From Erythrobacter sp. AP23 (GTDB lineage Bacteria; Pseudomonadota; Alphaproteobacteria; Sphingomonadales; Sphingomonadaceae): a stretch of 64,000 nt of DNA. Location of the stretch: positions 124,001 to 188,000 of the forward strand of contig NZ_LNBY01000020.1 in NCBI RefSeq assembly GCF_001542855.1. The letters are read 5' to 3'. Positions 19,440-28,421 of the stretch are shown here, in pieces. Numbering within the stretch: position 1 is the first letter of the stretch; the number at the start of each line of letters is the position of its first letter. The notes beneath the pieces are model-generated. The model was not told where the DNA came from, searched no databases, and worked only from the letters and a program-made list of their open reading frames with translations. Both the position numbers and the translations under genes were made by a program.

Positions 19440-20297
19440 ATGGCGTGGCGGGACGGCGGAGCAAAGTTGGGCCAACACATATCCGACCTTCCCAAGCGCA
19501 GGGCGTCACAGAAAATGGGGCTTTGTATGGCCTTTGCTATTGCTTTCGTGTTCTTGACATCGGCAATTCTGGTCTCACCGGTTGGTGCCAATTCTAACGC
19601 GCAAGATGGTCGCGCTCAAATTCAAGCGGGAGGGCGGCCTGTTGGAGCTTCTTGATCGCGAAGCCCAATGCACGCGACCAATGGTATGGCGGCGACCGCC
19701 CATCGACTTGCCATGCAGGTCGCGCTCGACCTCCTCAAGAGTGGAGGCAAGGAGGTAGACGCTGCTATTGCCGCATATGTCGCCTTCGGACTGAAGGAGC
19801 GACCGGCAACGGGGATCGGCAGCGACTTCTTTACAATCATTTCTGATCCGAAGAGCGGTCAGCTATACGGAATCCACGGCTCGGGGTTATCGCTGATTGG
19901 GTAGACTCCCGAGCAGCTCAAGGCCGAGATCGGCGATGGCGACAGCATTCTGGCTCTCGGCGGGCTACCGGTGACCGTCCCCGGCACGGTTGATGCTTGG
20001 CGCCCCATGCACGAGCGGTTCGACAAATTTTCGATGTCGGATGTGCTCGTCCCGACGGTAAACTATGCCTGCGATGGACACCCTGTCGCGCCGGTGATCG
20101 ATTCCTATGTCGAGACCAACCTGCGCCGGTTCGAGAGCGCAATAGCAGAGGCCCCGTTCGATTTCGCCAATGCCCGCGCAGCCTGGTTCGCCGAGGGTCG
20201 GCCCCCCGCCGGTGAGTTCAACAGGAATCCCGACCTTGTCACCACACTTGAGACAATCGGGCGTTACTTGCGCAGTGGCGCCCTGAAATTACACTGA
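19440..20297 (+). pseudogene. Gamma-glutamyltransferase remnant (two in-frame stops, C-terminus lost)
   Basis: One frame encodes a broken gamma-glutamyltransferase. The first part (from 19440) has a signal-like hydrophobic stretch (MAFAIAFVFLTSAIL), then a TGA at about 19653. From about 19656 the frame resumes with SRSPMHATNGMAATAH and AVDAAIAAYVAFGL-like GGT sequence (KEVDAAIAAYVAFGLKE, YGIHGSGLS) until a TAG at 19902-19904. It resumes again, same frame, with TPEQLKAEIGDG, LPVTVPGTVDAW and NPDLVTTLETI, and ends at about 20297. The catalytic small subunit, roughly the last 350 residues of the family, is missing. The gene is dead by two stops plus truncation. Confidence 0.85.
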
Positions 20298-20610
20298 TTC
20301 CTGTTGCTGCAAGATGTTTGCGAAGAGTTTGAGGCTTGGCGTATTCATTACAACGAGAGCGACCGCACCGCGCGTTCTGGAATGCTCCCATAGTCATACT
20401 TACAAGCTCAGCGGGTGACACCAGCCCACTGGATCTGGGATTGCGGAAACTCCGGACCCGAGTGGTAAAAGGTTGGGTAGCGGTACCACGCGGCCAAAGG
20501 CTCTACTCGTAACTGTTAAAACTTCGAGCTCAGACAAGGATTGACGACGCTGCTTTTGCGCAATCAGACTTTCAAAATGGGAAGACTGACTTCACCGCGA
20601 TCTAGCGCCA
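20298..20610. other. Intergenic stretch, no gene seen
   Basis: About 310 bases between the GGT remnant and the AlpA-type gene. I see no coding pattern, RNA or strong hairpin; it is probably the continuation of the decayed zone. Confidence 0.5.
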
Positions 20611-20850
20611 TTACATCGCCTCTACAGATCTAATCCAGTCTTCGATCTCTGCCTCAACCCAGACGGCACACTTCAATCCTAACGAACGCGCACGCGGGAA
20701 TCGCCCATCTCTCATCCGCTGGTAAATTGTGGACCGCTTCAATCCGACACGATTCATTACTTCAGGTAACCGGATTAAGCGATTGTGGGTGACTAAGGTT
20801 TGTTCATCATTTTGAATCTCCGACCGAGCATTTTTTGCGTAATTCGACAT
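20611..20850 (-). CDS. AlpA-family DNA-binding protein
   Basis: A 79-residue AlpA-type regulator (MerR-like helix-turn-helix found in prophages and integrative elements). The core RLIRLPEVMNRVGLKRSTIY, then RMRDGRFPRAR and the terminal W-x-E-x-E-I-x-x-W pattern (VWVEAEIEDWI), is canonical. The same frame is open to 20940, but the ATG at 20850 gives the normal family length. AlpA proteins often regulate excision of the element that carries them. No integrase is visible nearby, so it is probably a leftover of an element at the tRNA-Val. The 280 bases between it and the tRNA hold no gene. Confidence 0.85.
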   Translation of the reverse strand: MSNYAKNARSEIQNDEQTLVTHNRLIRLPEVMNRVGLKRSTIYQRMRDGRFPRARSLGLKCAVWVEAEIEDWIRSVEAM

Positions 20851-21131
20851 CTCTGCAATCCCTGGCTGGATTGAACGCCTCCCCAGGATGGTAGGCCCGC
20901 ATATCGAATCGCAGCAAGTGTAGGAAAGCGAAAAGAACACATGGTGAACGGAGGCGCCAGAATCGTTGAACCCGAGGAAGGTTCATGAGGGAGTTTGCAG
21001 CTAAGCGCTCTGTTGAGTTGCCTGGGACTCAGCAGGAGTTGGCTTGCCACCCTATTGGAGGGGGGCTCGCCTAACGTTTTTCATACTTTTTTCATACTCG
21101 AACCATGATGTCGGCTAAGTGATTGAAATCA

Positions 21132-21206
21132 TGGTGGGCGCGACAGGGATTGAACCTGTGACCCCACCCGTGTGAAGGGTGTGCTCTACCACTGAGCTAC
21201 GCGCCC
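21132..21206 (-). tRNA. tRNA-Val (CAC)
   Basis: Read on the minus strand, the gene starts GGGCGCG and ends CGCGCCC-A-CCA, with the acceptor stem paired over 7 bp. The anticodon stem CACCC/GGGTG closes the seven-base loop TTCACAC, giving anticodon CAC (valine GUG codons). The T arm has GGTTCAATCCC. CCA is encoded. The 3' end points toward the decayed, AT-richer region at lower coordinates, the usual side for integration of mobile elements. Confidence 0.95.
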
Positions 21207-21216
21207 GCCCGGTGCC

Positions 21217-21236
21217 GCGGCTTGCAAGGCAGCCGC
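21217..21236 (-). terminator. Small GC hairpin between sppA and tRNA-Val
   Basis: A six-base stem, gcggct at 21217-21222 and agccgc at 21231-21236, lies after the sppA stop. No T-run; weak candidate terminator for sppA. Confidence 0.25.
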
Positions 21237-21283
21237 AGGGCAGGGCGCGCCTTTACTGTGCGAATCGCGACGTGGCAAGCGCC

Positions 21284-23164
21284 CTAGCCGAACAGCAGGG
21301 CGACGATCCGGGCCACCCAGCCATTCGGTGCGGGCATCTGCCCTCGGGAGGGCGTCGGCGAAGGGCAGGCGAGGCAATAGGCCTGCGCTCCCTTCGCGTC
21401 GAGCAAGCGCTCCGCATCCGACGCGATTTGCGCGACCACCGCAGACTGCCCGCGTGCCATATGCGCAATGACATCGCCGCCGGAACCGGCTTCCTCGCCA
21501 TCGCCGATCAACCATTGGCGCAGCAGCGTATCGTAAGTCGACGGCTGGGTGCCAAGGTATTGGATGTGCCAATCGGTGCCCAGCCCGGCCTGTCCGGCGG
21601 TCCAGGCGAGTGCCTCTTCCATGCCGCCATATTCGTCGACCAGGCGCAGCTGGCGGGCGGTGCCACCATCCCAGACGCGGCCCTGCGCTACGGCATCGAC
21701 CTGTGCGCGGGTCATGTCGCGCGCTGCGCCGACGCGCACGAGGAAATCCTCGTAACCGTCCTCGATGAAAGCCTGTACCAGCGCGTCGGTTTCCGGGGTC
21801 AAGCCACCGACGAGATCCGGCTGGCCCGACAGCGGCGTGGTGCGTACGCCATCGCTGGTCACGCCCACCATGGCGGCTGTCTGCTCGAACGTCGGAATGA
21901 CTGCGAAAATGCCGATCGAACCAGTGATAGTCTCGGGCTCGGCGAAGATGCGGTCGGCGGGGGTGGACACCCAATAGCCGCCGCTTGCCGCGACATTGGC
22001 CATCGAGACCGCTACCGGGATATCGCGCGCCTTGTGCCGCAGGATCGCCTCTCGGATCAGCTCGCTCGCCAGAACCGAGCCGCCGGGAGAATCGACTCGC
22101 ACGACCAGCCCCGCCAGGTCGTCGTCGAGCGCTTCGTCCAGCAATTCGGCAATGCGATCACCCCCGGCGACGCCCGGACCGGCATCGCCATCGACGATTT
22201 CGCCCGCCACGGTGATGACGCCGATCGGCTTGCCCGAGGTCGGAAGCGGCTTGTCTTCCAGCCAGGCGGCCAATTCGGTGTGCGGATAGGCGTTGGGGCC
22301 CTCGCTCCAATCGTCCTCGCCGACCAGCTCGACCACGCGCTTTTCGAAATCGGCACGGCTGCCCAGCTTGTCGACCAGCCCGGCTTGCAAGGCGGCGCTG
22401 GCAAGATCGCCGCGAGCAGCCGCAACCCACTCGACCGGTTGCGTGGTGACACGCTCGATATCCGCCGCGGGCCGGGCCTTCTTCAGGTTCGCGCGATACT
22501 CCTCCCAAAGCGTGTCGTAGAGCGCACGGGCGTTTTCGCGCGCGGCTTCGGACATGCCGCTGCGGCTGAAGGGTTCGACCGCGCTCTTGTATTCGCCGAC
22601 CTTGTAGACGCGCGCATTGACCTGAAGCTTCTCGAGCAGGCCGGCATAATAGAGCCGCTCACCGCCAGGGCCTGTGACGACCGCGCCGCCCAGGGGATTG
22701 ACCCAGACCTCGCTTGCATGCACGGCGAGCAGCATGCCATCGTCGGTATAGGCGGTGGCATAGGCAAGTACCGGCTTTTCGGCAGCCCGTACGCGGTCGA
22801 GCGCTTCGCCGATTTCCTGCATATGGACCTGCCCGCCGCCGAGAAAGCGATCGAGGTCGAGCACCACCGCGGAAATTCTCTCGTCCTTCGCCGCCTCGTC
22901 GAGCGCGTGGACGAGGTCGCGCGCCTGGTATTCGCCCATCGGCGTCTGCCGCGACAGCAGGGCCTCGATGGGATCGATCTCGGTACGCTCTTCGACTACG
23001 ATGCCGTCGAGTTCGAGCAGCAGTGCCCCGTCGCGAACTGCCGCCGGGCTCGGCCGCGCGGTCAGCACGGCGAATAGCGCGGCAAAGAACAGCAGCATGA
23101 AGACGAGCACCAGCCCATCCTTGATGCCCACGAGCAGGCGCCACACTTTCCCGGCGAATTTCAT
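21284..23164 (-). CDS. sppA: Signal peptide peptidase SppA, 67K type (protease IV)
   Basis: A 626-residue membrane serine protease that degrades cleaved signal peptides. One N-terminal transmembrane segment (about 18-37) anchors two tandem ClpP-like domains. The Ser/Lys dyad characteristic of the long form is present: Lys193 in EYKSAVEPF in the first half and Ser394 in AASGGYW in the second half. Length matches E. coli-type SppA. The gene stands alone, divergent from pyrB, with the tRNA-Val downstream. Confidence 0.96.
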   Translation of the reverse strand: MKFAGKVWRLLVGIKDGLVLVFMLLFFAALFAVLTARPSPAAVRDGALLLELDGIVVEERTEIDPIEALLSRQTPMGEYQARDLVHALDEAAKDERISAVVLDLDRFLGGGQVHMQEIGEALDRVRAAEKPVLAYATAYTDDGMLLAVHASEVWVNPLGGAVVTGPGGERLYYAGLLEKLQVNARVYKVGEYKSAVEPFSRSGMSEAARENARALYDTLWEEYRANLKKARPAADIERVTTQPVEWVAAARGDLASAALQAGLVDKLGSRADFEKRVVELVGEDDWSEGPNAYPHTELAAWLEDKPLPTSGKPIGVITVAGEIVDGDAGPGVAGGDRIAELLDEALDDDLAGLVVRVDSPGGSVLASELIREAILRHKARDIPVAVSMANVAASGGYWVSTPADRIFAEPETITGSIGIFAVIPTFEQTAAMVGVTSDGVRTTPLSGQPDLVGGLTPETDALVQAFIEDGYEDFLVRVGAARDMTRAQVDAVAQGRVWDGGTARQLRLVDEYGGMEEALAWTAGQAGLGTDWHIQYLGTQPSTYDTLLRQWLIGDGEEAGSGGDVIAHMARGQSAVVAQIASDAERLLDAKGAQAYCLACPSPTPSRGQMPAPNGWVARIVALLFG

Positions 23165-23266
23165 GCGTCAAATCTCCTGTTGTTCCCGAGTTAGGGAAGC
23201 AAGCACCGCATTGCCACTGGAAAGCGCTTGAGCGCCTCATCCGGGTCGACTAAGGGCGTGGCCTCA

Positions 23267-24292
23267 ATGACATCGACGGAATCCTCGCCCCATGCGGCCC
23301 GTTATCCGGCGGGTGCGCTCGCATTCCCGCACCGCGACCTGATCGGCATCGGCCAGCTCGAGCGGCATGAAATTCTCTTCCTGCTCGACGAAGCGGAGCG
23401 ATGGGTCGCCCTGAATCGCCAGGCCGACAAGCATGAGAACCTGCTTTCCGGCCTTACGGTCATCAATGCCTTCTTCGAGAATTCGACGCGCACGCTGCTG
23501 AGTTTCGAGATCGCGGGCAAGCGGCTGGGCGCGGACGTGGTGAACATGCACGCCGCGCAATCGAGCGTGAAGAAGGGCGAGACGCTGATCGACACGGCGA
23601 TCACGCTCAACGCCATGCGCGCCGATGCGATCGTCATCCGGCACGGGTCGAGCGGCGCGACGCAGCTGATCGCGGACAAGGTGGATTGCCCGGTGCTCAA
23701 TGCGGGCGACGGCCAGCACGAGCACCCCACGCAGGCGTTGCTCGATGCGCTGGCGCTGCGTCATGCCCTGCGCGATCGCGGGCAAGCGGCCGAGGACTTT
23801 ACCGGCCTCAAAATCGTGATCTGCGGCGACATCCTGCACAGCCGCGTCGCGCGTTCCAACCTGCTGTGCCTGCAGGCGCTCGGCGCTACCGTGCGTTTGT
23901 GTGCGCCGCCCGCGCTCATGCCTATTGGGATCGAAGCCATGGGCGCCGAGGTATTCCACGATTTCGACGCCGCGCTCGACGGCGCGGATGTGGTTATGAT
24001 GCTGCGCTTGCAGACCGAGCGTATGAGCGGACAGTTCATCCCCTCGGCGCGCGAATATCACCACCTCTACGGCCTCACGAAAAAGCGACTGAACAGAGCG
24101 GCCGAGGATGCGCTCGTCATGCACCCCGGCCCGATGAATCGCGGAGTCGAGATCGACAGCGAAGTCGCCGACATGATCGACCGTTCCATTATTACGAGGC
24201 AGGTCGAGATGGGAGTGGCGATCCGCATGGTGGCACTCGATATCCTCACTCGCCGCGCCCGCGGTGTCGAGGGCTGGGGAGCAGCGGCATGA
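23267..24292 (+). CDS. pyrB: Aspartate carbamoyltransferase catalytic chain
   Basis: A 341-residue ATCase, the committed step of pyrimidine synthesis (carbamoyl phosphate plus aspartate). Motifs: [13 protein letters not shown] (carbamoyl phosphate loop), [10 protein letters not shown], and [11 protein letters not shown] near the C-terminus. The frame opens at a TTG at 23228; I prefer the ATG at 23267, which leaves a short disordered N-terminus before the conserved HRDLIGI. The stop overlaps the next gene (ATGA), so pyrB and the dihydroorotase-like gene are coupled. No PyrI is visible, as expected for ATCases that assemble with a DHOase-like partner. Confidence 0.96.
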   Translation: MTSTESSPHAARYPAGALAFPHRDLIGIGQLERHEILFLLDEAERWVALNRQADKHENLLSGLTVINAFFENSTRTLLSFEIAGKRLGADVVNMHAAQSSVKKGETLIDTAITLNAMRADAIVIRHGSSGATQLIADKVDCPVLNAGDGQHEHPTQALLDALALRHALRDRGQAAEDFTGLKIVICGDILHSRVARSNLLCLQALGATVRLCAPPALMPIGIEAMGAEVFHDFDAALDGADVVMMLRLQTERMSGQFIPSAREYHHLYGLTKKRLNRAAEDALVMHPGPMNRGVEIDSEVADMIDRSIITRQVEMGVAIRMVALDILTRRARGVEGWGAAA

Positions 24293-25518
24293 AGCAGCAG
24301 CGTCCCCTGGCGATTACCGGCGGAAGACTGATCACGCCCGACGGCCCGCGCGATGCGACATTGCGGCTGGTCGACGGGCGTATCGATGCTCTGGGGCAAG
24401 AACCGCGGGACGGCGATGACATCGTCGATGCCAAGGGCCACCTTGTCGCCCCGGGGCTCGTCGATCTCGGCGTATTCGCGATCGACAAACCTGCTTTCCA
24501 TTTCGGCGGGATCACACGCGCGGCACTGATGCCCGACCAGTCGCCGCCTTTGGACCTGCCCAGTCGCGTGTCCTATATCGCTAAAAGCGGCAAACCCGAT
24601 TTCTGGGTCCATCCGCTGGCTGCCGCATCGCGCGGTTTGCAAGGGCGCGAGATCGCCGAACTGGCCTTGATGCGCGAGGCCGGTGCGCGCGGGATCGCCA
24701 CCGGGCGGCAATGGATTGCGGATTCGGGCGTCATGCTGCGTCTTTTGCAATATGCAGCGATGCTCGATCTTGTCGTCTTCGCCCATGCGGAGGACGCGAC
24801 GCTGGTTGCCGGTGCGGTGGCGACCGCGGGCGAGATTGCTACGCGCAGGGGCCTGCCGAGTGCCCCGGCCCAAGCCGAGGCGATCGCGCTGACGCGCGAT
24901 ATCGCGCTTGCCGAAATGGCCGGGGCGCGCATTCACTTTCGCCAGGTAACGACGAGGGCGGGACTGGACATCGTCCGGAGCGCAAAAGCGCGCGGCGTGA
25001 AGGTGACCTGCGGTATTACCCCGGCGCATTTCATGCTGTCCGATCTCGCTACCGTCGATTTCCGCACCTTTGCGCGACTGTCTCCGCCGCTGCGCAGCGA
25101 GCCTGACCGGCAGGCAGTACGCGAGGCGATCGCCGATGGGACGATCGATGTCGTCGCCAGTGGCCACGATCCGCGCGGGCCGGAGGACAAGCGCTTGCCG
25201 TTCTCCGATGCCCAGCCGGGCATGGCAGGAGCGGAAACGCTGCTTGCCATGGTCCTGTCGCTGGTGCGCGACGAGCTGATCGACGTGCAGCGCGCCTTCG
25301 AACTGGTGGCGACGGCCCCGGCGCGCATTCTCGGAGTCGAGGCGGGTGCGATCGCCAGCGGCTTCGAAGCAGACATCGCCATCGTCGATCCCGACAAGCC
25401 CTGGGTCATCCAGAGCGCCAGGATGGAAGCGACTGCCGGCAATACGCCGTTCGACGGCCAGCCCACCCAGGGCCGCGTTACGATGCTCTACAAGGGCGGG
25501 ATGCGCATCAACCCCTAG
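24289..25518 (+). CDS. Dihydroorotase homologue lacking metal ligands (PyrC'/PyrX-like)
   Basis: A 409-residue protein of the dihydroorotase family. The zinc-binding HxH of active enzymes (normally after the PGLVD motif) is replaced by DLGVFAID, the histidine of the HxST region reads HFRQVTT, and TDHAPH reads SGHDPR; only HAED and a few others remain. It therefore should not bind the normal binuclear zinc. In Pseudomonas-type systems such a pseudo-DHOase is a structural partner needed for ATCase assembly, and the ATGA overlap with pyrB supports that role here. Many annotations would call it pyrC; a catalytic DHOase is expected elsewhere in the genome. Confidence 0.85.
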   Translation: MKQQRPLAITGGRLITPDGPRDATLRLVDGRIDALGQEPRDGDDIVDAKGHLVAPGLVDLGVFAIDKPAFHFGGITRAALMPDQSPPLDLPSRVSYIAKSGKPDFWVHPLAAASRGLQGREIAELALMREAGARGIATGRQWIADSGVMLRLLQYAAMLDLVVFAHAEDATLVAGAVATAGEIATRRGLPSAPAQAEAIALTRDIALAEMAGARIHFRQVTTRAGLDIVRSAKARGVKVTCGITPAHFMLSDLATVDFRTFARLSPPLRSEPDRQAVREAIADGTIDVVASGHDPRGPEDKRLPFSDAQPGMAGAETLLAMVLSLVRDELIDVQRAFELVATAPARILGVEAGAIASGFEADIAIVDPDKPWVIQSARMEATAGNTPFDGQPTQGRVTMLYKGGMRINP

Positions 25519-25528
25519 CGAAGCGAAA

Positions 25529-25557
25529 GACCCCACCCGGATCGTCCGGACGGGGTC
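25529..25557. terminator. Terminator hairpin between the pyr operon and the SPOR gene
   Basis: A near-perfect hairpin with gacccc at 25529-25534 pairing ggggtc at 25552-25557 and an inner ccgga/tccgg stem. It lies between convergent genes and could serve both; no clear T-run. Confidence 0.6.
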
Positions 25558-25584
25558 GCTCGATGGTACGGTTGGGTGCGCCTG

Positions 25585-26898
25585 TTAGCGCGCTGCGACC
25601 CGTACGTCGTTTCTGACTACGTCGATGGCGCCCGGCAGCGGGCGCGACGAGGCATACGCGATGCAGCCGCCTCCCTTGCCCTTGACCGAGCGACACATCG
25701 ATTGCGCGTCCGACTTGGCGTAGCCGGCTGCGGCCACACGGTAATAGATCTTGCCGTTGACGCGCGCCTTGGTGATCACGCGCTCGGCATCGCCGAGTTC
25801 GGGATACCGCTTCCGGAATGTCTTCCAGGCTTCGTGGGCGTCCGACATCGAAAAGAACGAGCCCAACTGGACATTGTAGTCGCCGCCGCGAGCGCGGTTG
25901 GCTGGCGTCGCCGCACCGACCACGCGCGGGGCAACCGGCTCGCGTGCCTTGGCGGGGGTTTCCTGGACCACTTCGTTCGACACGAAACGCACGCTGTCGG
26001 TGGCCGGGGCGATGCTCGCATCGGCCAGAGCCGCATCCGCGCTGTCATCTGCGGCGGGGGCAGTGGCCACGGGCGGGAGCTCCTGCGCCAGTGCGAAATC
26101 GGTCATCCGCGCCTCGGCGACCGGCGCAAGTTCGTCGATTTCCTGCGCGGCGAGCATATCGACGCTGGGATGGTTGGACAGGGCGAGCATCTGCGGCTGG
26201 CCCGGATCGACTTGCGGCATGACGCCGAGGAGGCTGGCTACGCGTCTGGTGAAAGCCTCCGGACGGATCATCGCCGCCCATTCGGCCATGCGATCTCCGA
26301 CTTCGCCGGCCGGAACGTCTTCCGCCGCCATGACGCGCGCGGCACGCCAATTACCCGTCAGGGCGTAGGCATAAGCGAGATTCTGGCGGACTTTCGCGGT
26401 GTTCTGGCCTGCGCGAAGAGCATTGCTCAGGACATGGACGCCCCGGTCGGGGTGGCCGGCAAGGGCAATGGCGAGCCCGAAATCGGCCGGATCGAGCGCG
26501 GTCTCGAACTCTGCGAGCGTGCCCAGAGCGCCGGGTTGGTCGCCGATCGCGATCTGCGCAAGTGCATAGCTGATGACGGTTCGGGGCGCGGTATCGCCCA
26601 GTTCGATCGCTTCGGCGAAGGTCGTGGCGGCAGAAGCAAAGCGCCCATCCTCCAGATAGGCATTGCCCAGCAGCGTGCGCGTATAGGCATCCCGCGGGTT
26701 GGCGAGCACGGCTGCTTCGGCATGCTGCACGGCCTTAGACGCCTTGCCCTTGGCGAGCGCCTTCTCCGCATGCTCGGCCGAATAGGCATGGCTTGGCGCG
26801 ACCTTGCCGGTGCACGCGGTAAGCGCGGTGGTCGCCAGCGCCGTGGTGACGGCGAGCTGGACGAACCGCTTGTTCCTTGCTTTCGTCTCGGTGCTCAT
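25585..26898 (-). CDS. SPOR-domain lipoprotein with TPR-like repeats
   Basis: A 437-residue envelope protein. A lipoprotein-type signal (ALTAC, Cys near 29) is followed by TPR-like helical repeats (about 40-200, e.g. AEAAVLANPRDAYTRTLLG), a variable Ala/Pro linker, and a C-terminal SPOR domain (about 355-437, starting YNVQLGSFFS). SPOR domains bind denuded septal peptidoglycan, so the protein probably works at the division site. It follows the ParA/RHH pair on the same strand (37-base gap) and is the counterpart of the Sel1-SPOR protein on the other side of parA. Confidence 0.88.
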   Translation of the reverse strand: MSTETKARNKRFVQLAVTTALATTALTACTGKVAPSHAYSAEHAEKALAKGKASKAVQHAEAAVLANPRDAYTRTLLGNAYLEDGRFASAATTFAEAIELGDTAPRTVISYALAQIAIGDQPGALGTLAEFETALDPADFGLAIALAGHPDRGVHVLSNALRAGQNTAKVRQNLAYAYALTGNWRAARVMAAEDVPAGEVGDRMAEWAAMIRPEAFTRRVASLLGVMPQVDPGQPQMLALSNHPSVDMLAAQEIDELAPVAEARMTDFALAQELPPVATAPAADDSADAALADASIAPATDSVRFVSNEVVQETPAKAREPVAPRVVGAATPANRARGGDYNVQLGSFFSMSDAHEAWKTFRKRYPELGDAERVITKARVNGKIYYRVAAAGYAKSDAQSMCRSVKGKGGGCIAYASSRPLPGAIDVVRNDVRVAAR

Positions 26899-26935
26899 TC
26901 TTACCCCCTTGAAGGCGATCCCACGTCGTTAAAGT

Positions 26936-27448
26936 CTAGTTCTTGCCGCGCTGGACCTGGGCAGCGAGGCTGGCGATTTCCGGCATTTCGGCGAGCAGCG
27001 CGTCCAGCGCGTCGGTCACCAATTGCTGTGCGCTGCGCCCGCGCACGGTACAGGCGAGGCGCAGCATAAGATGGCGTTCCTGATCGAGCCGCAGCGTGAA
27101 GGCTGCCCGCTTGCCCTGCGCGGCAGCGGGCTTGCGCGCCACCGGCTTCGACTGGGCGGGCTTTTCGAGTTGTGCCTGGATCTTGGTCAGAGATTCGCGC
27201 ACCTGGTTGGGTGCAGCGGTCTCGTTGGCTGCGGATGGCGCGAGCGCCACGACTTTCTCCTCGGACGGCTTCGGCGATCCTTGCTCGTCGTCGCCCATGT
27301 CGTTCCAGCCGAGGTCCTCGAGATTGGCGGCCGCTTCCTTGCCATCGACCGGGCCGACGATACCCGACTGCGGGCGCATGGCAGGCTTCGCGCCGCCCTT
27401 GCGCGCGAGCAGGGTCGAGGAAAGCGAGGCGAAATTGGCGTCAGACAT
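26936..27448 (-). CDS. Small ParA-partner protein with C-terminal ribbon-helix-helix-like region
   Basis: A 170-residue protein with a long, low-complexity N-terminal half and a conserved C-terminal half (AAFTLRLDQERHLMLRLA, then VRGRSAQQLVTDALDALL) that reads like a ribbon-helix-helix DNA-binding fold. It starts 24 bases after the parA stop on the same strand and so looks like the ParA partner, analogous to ParG-type RHH proteins. I do not recognise a named family. The RHH call rests on the strand-helix-helix pattern only. Confidence 0.75.
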   Translation of the reverse strand: MSDANFASLSSTLLARKGGAKPAMRPQSGIVGPVDGKEAAANLEDLGWNDMGDDEQGSPKPSEEKVVALAPSAANETAAPNQVRESLTKIQAQLEKPAQSKPVARKPAAAQGKRAAFTLRLDQERHLMLRLACTVRGRSAQQLVTDALDALLAEMPEIASLAAQVQRGKN

Positions 27449-27472
27449 TCGGCAGTCTCCGCCCTTCCACTA

Positions 27473-28189
27473 CTACTGCGCCACGCGGCGACCGAAGCCA
27501 CCGGCGGGACGATGGACGCCCGGCATCGCGGATTGCGATTGGGGCGCGGCGAAGACCGTGCGACGGAAATTCTTTTCCAAACGGTCGGCGATATATTTCC
27601 ACAGCGCGGTGACTTCGGCGGCGCTTCGGCTTTCGGGGTCGACTTCCATCACCGTGCGGCCATCGATCATCGAGGCGGCGAAATCGGTGCGATGGTGGAG
27701 CGTGATCGGGGCGACCGTGCCATGCTGAGACAGCGCGACTGCGGCTTCCGAGGTGATCTTGGCCTTCGGCGTCGCGGCGTTGACGACGAACACCAGCGGC
27801 TTTCCGGCCCTCTCGCACAAATCGACCGTGGCGCCGACGGCGCGCAAATCATGGGGGCTGGGGCGCGTGGGGACGACGATTAGCTCGGCAACCGAGATGA
27901 CCGACTGGATCGCCATCGTGATGGCGGGCGGCGTATCGATGACGGCCAGCTTGAATCCTTGCTGGCGCAGTATGGCAAGGTCGGAGGCGAGGCGAGCGAC
28001 GGTTGTCTGGGCGAAAGCGGGATACTCGTCCTCGCGCTCGTTCCACCAGTCGGCGAGCGAGCCCTGCGGATCGATGTCGATCAGGACGACCGGCCCCGCG
28101 CCGGCGCGCTGCGCCTGGACGGCCAGATGTCCCGAGAGCGTGGTCTTGCCCGATCCACCCTTCTGCGATGCCAATGCCAGTACACGCAA
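27473..28189 (-). CDS. ParA-family ATPase (orphan)
   Basis: A 238-residue ParA/MinD-family ATPase. It has the deviant Walker A KGGSGKTT near the N-terminus, a DIDPQGS switch, a Walker B DTPPAI and VPTRPSPHDLRAVG. The frame is open to 28606, but the upstream part is unlike any ParA; the TTG at 28189 has GGGGGA about 9 bases upstream and begins MRVLALASQKGG, as the family does. No ParB or parS sites are seen nearby, so it is not the chromosome partition system. It is paired with a small RHH-like protein and flanked by two SPOR proteins, which hints at a role in positioning cell-envelope machinery. Confidence 0.9.
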   Translation of the reverse strand: MRVLALASQKGGSGKTTLSGHLAVQAQRAGAGPVVLIDIDPQGSLADWWNEREDEYPAFAQTTVARLASDLAILRQQGFKLAVIDTPPAITMAIQSVISVAELIVVPTRPSPHDLRAVGATVDLCERAGKPLVFVVNAATPKAKITSEAAVALSQHGTVAPITLHHRTDFAASMIDGRTVMEVDPESRSAAEVTALWKYIADRLEKNFRRTVFAAPQSQSAMPGVHRPAGGFGRRVAQ

Positions 28190-28421
28190 GACTTGGTCCC
28201 CCTGGTTTGCGCCGGAGTCGATTTCATCTTCGCCGCAAGCGAATGCAGCGATCTTGCCATGGCAATCGCAGACTACCCCTAATTTAGGGTTAATCCGCGG
28301 CGGCTCCGGGACGGTGTGAATCGGGCCGGAACGGCAGCAACACTTTGCTAACGACCGATTTACTATAGGATGCACCCAATCCGGCGCGCTCCGGCGTGCC
28401 GCTGCACGGGAAGGAATGGCA

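Noticed and set aside
20851-21131. Possible integrase tail or direct repeat of the tRNA-Val 3' end near the AlpA gene
   Set aside because: Only short tgg/tgggc matches were seen; no second copy of the tRNA end and no integrase motifs could be found by eye.
24067-25536. A 489-codon open frame on the minus strand opposite the pyrC-like gene
   Set aside because: It is a shadow of the coding frame; it has no RBS, no known motifs and the opposite strand encodes a clear protein.
25576-27069. A 497-codon open frame on the plus strand opposite the SPOR lipoprotein
   Set aside because: Long only because of high GC; Arg/His-rich and without motifs.
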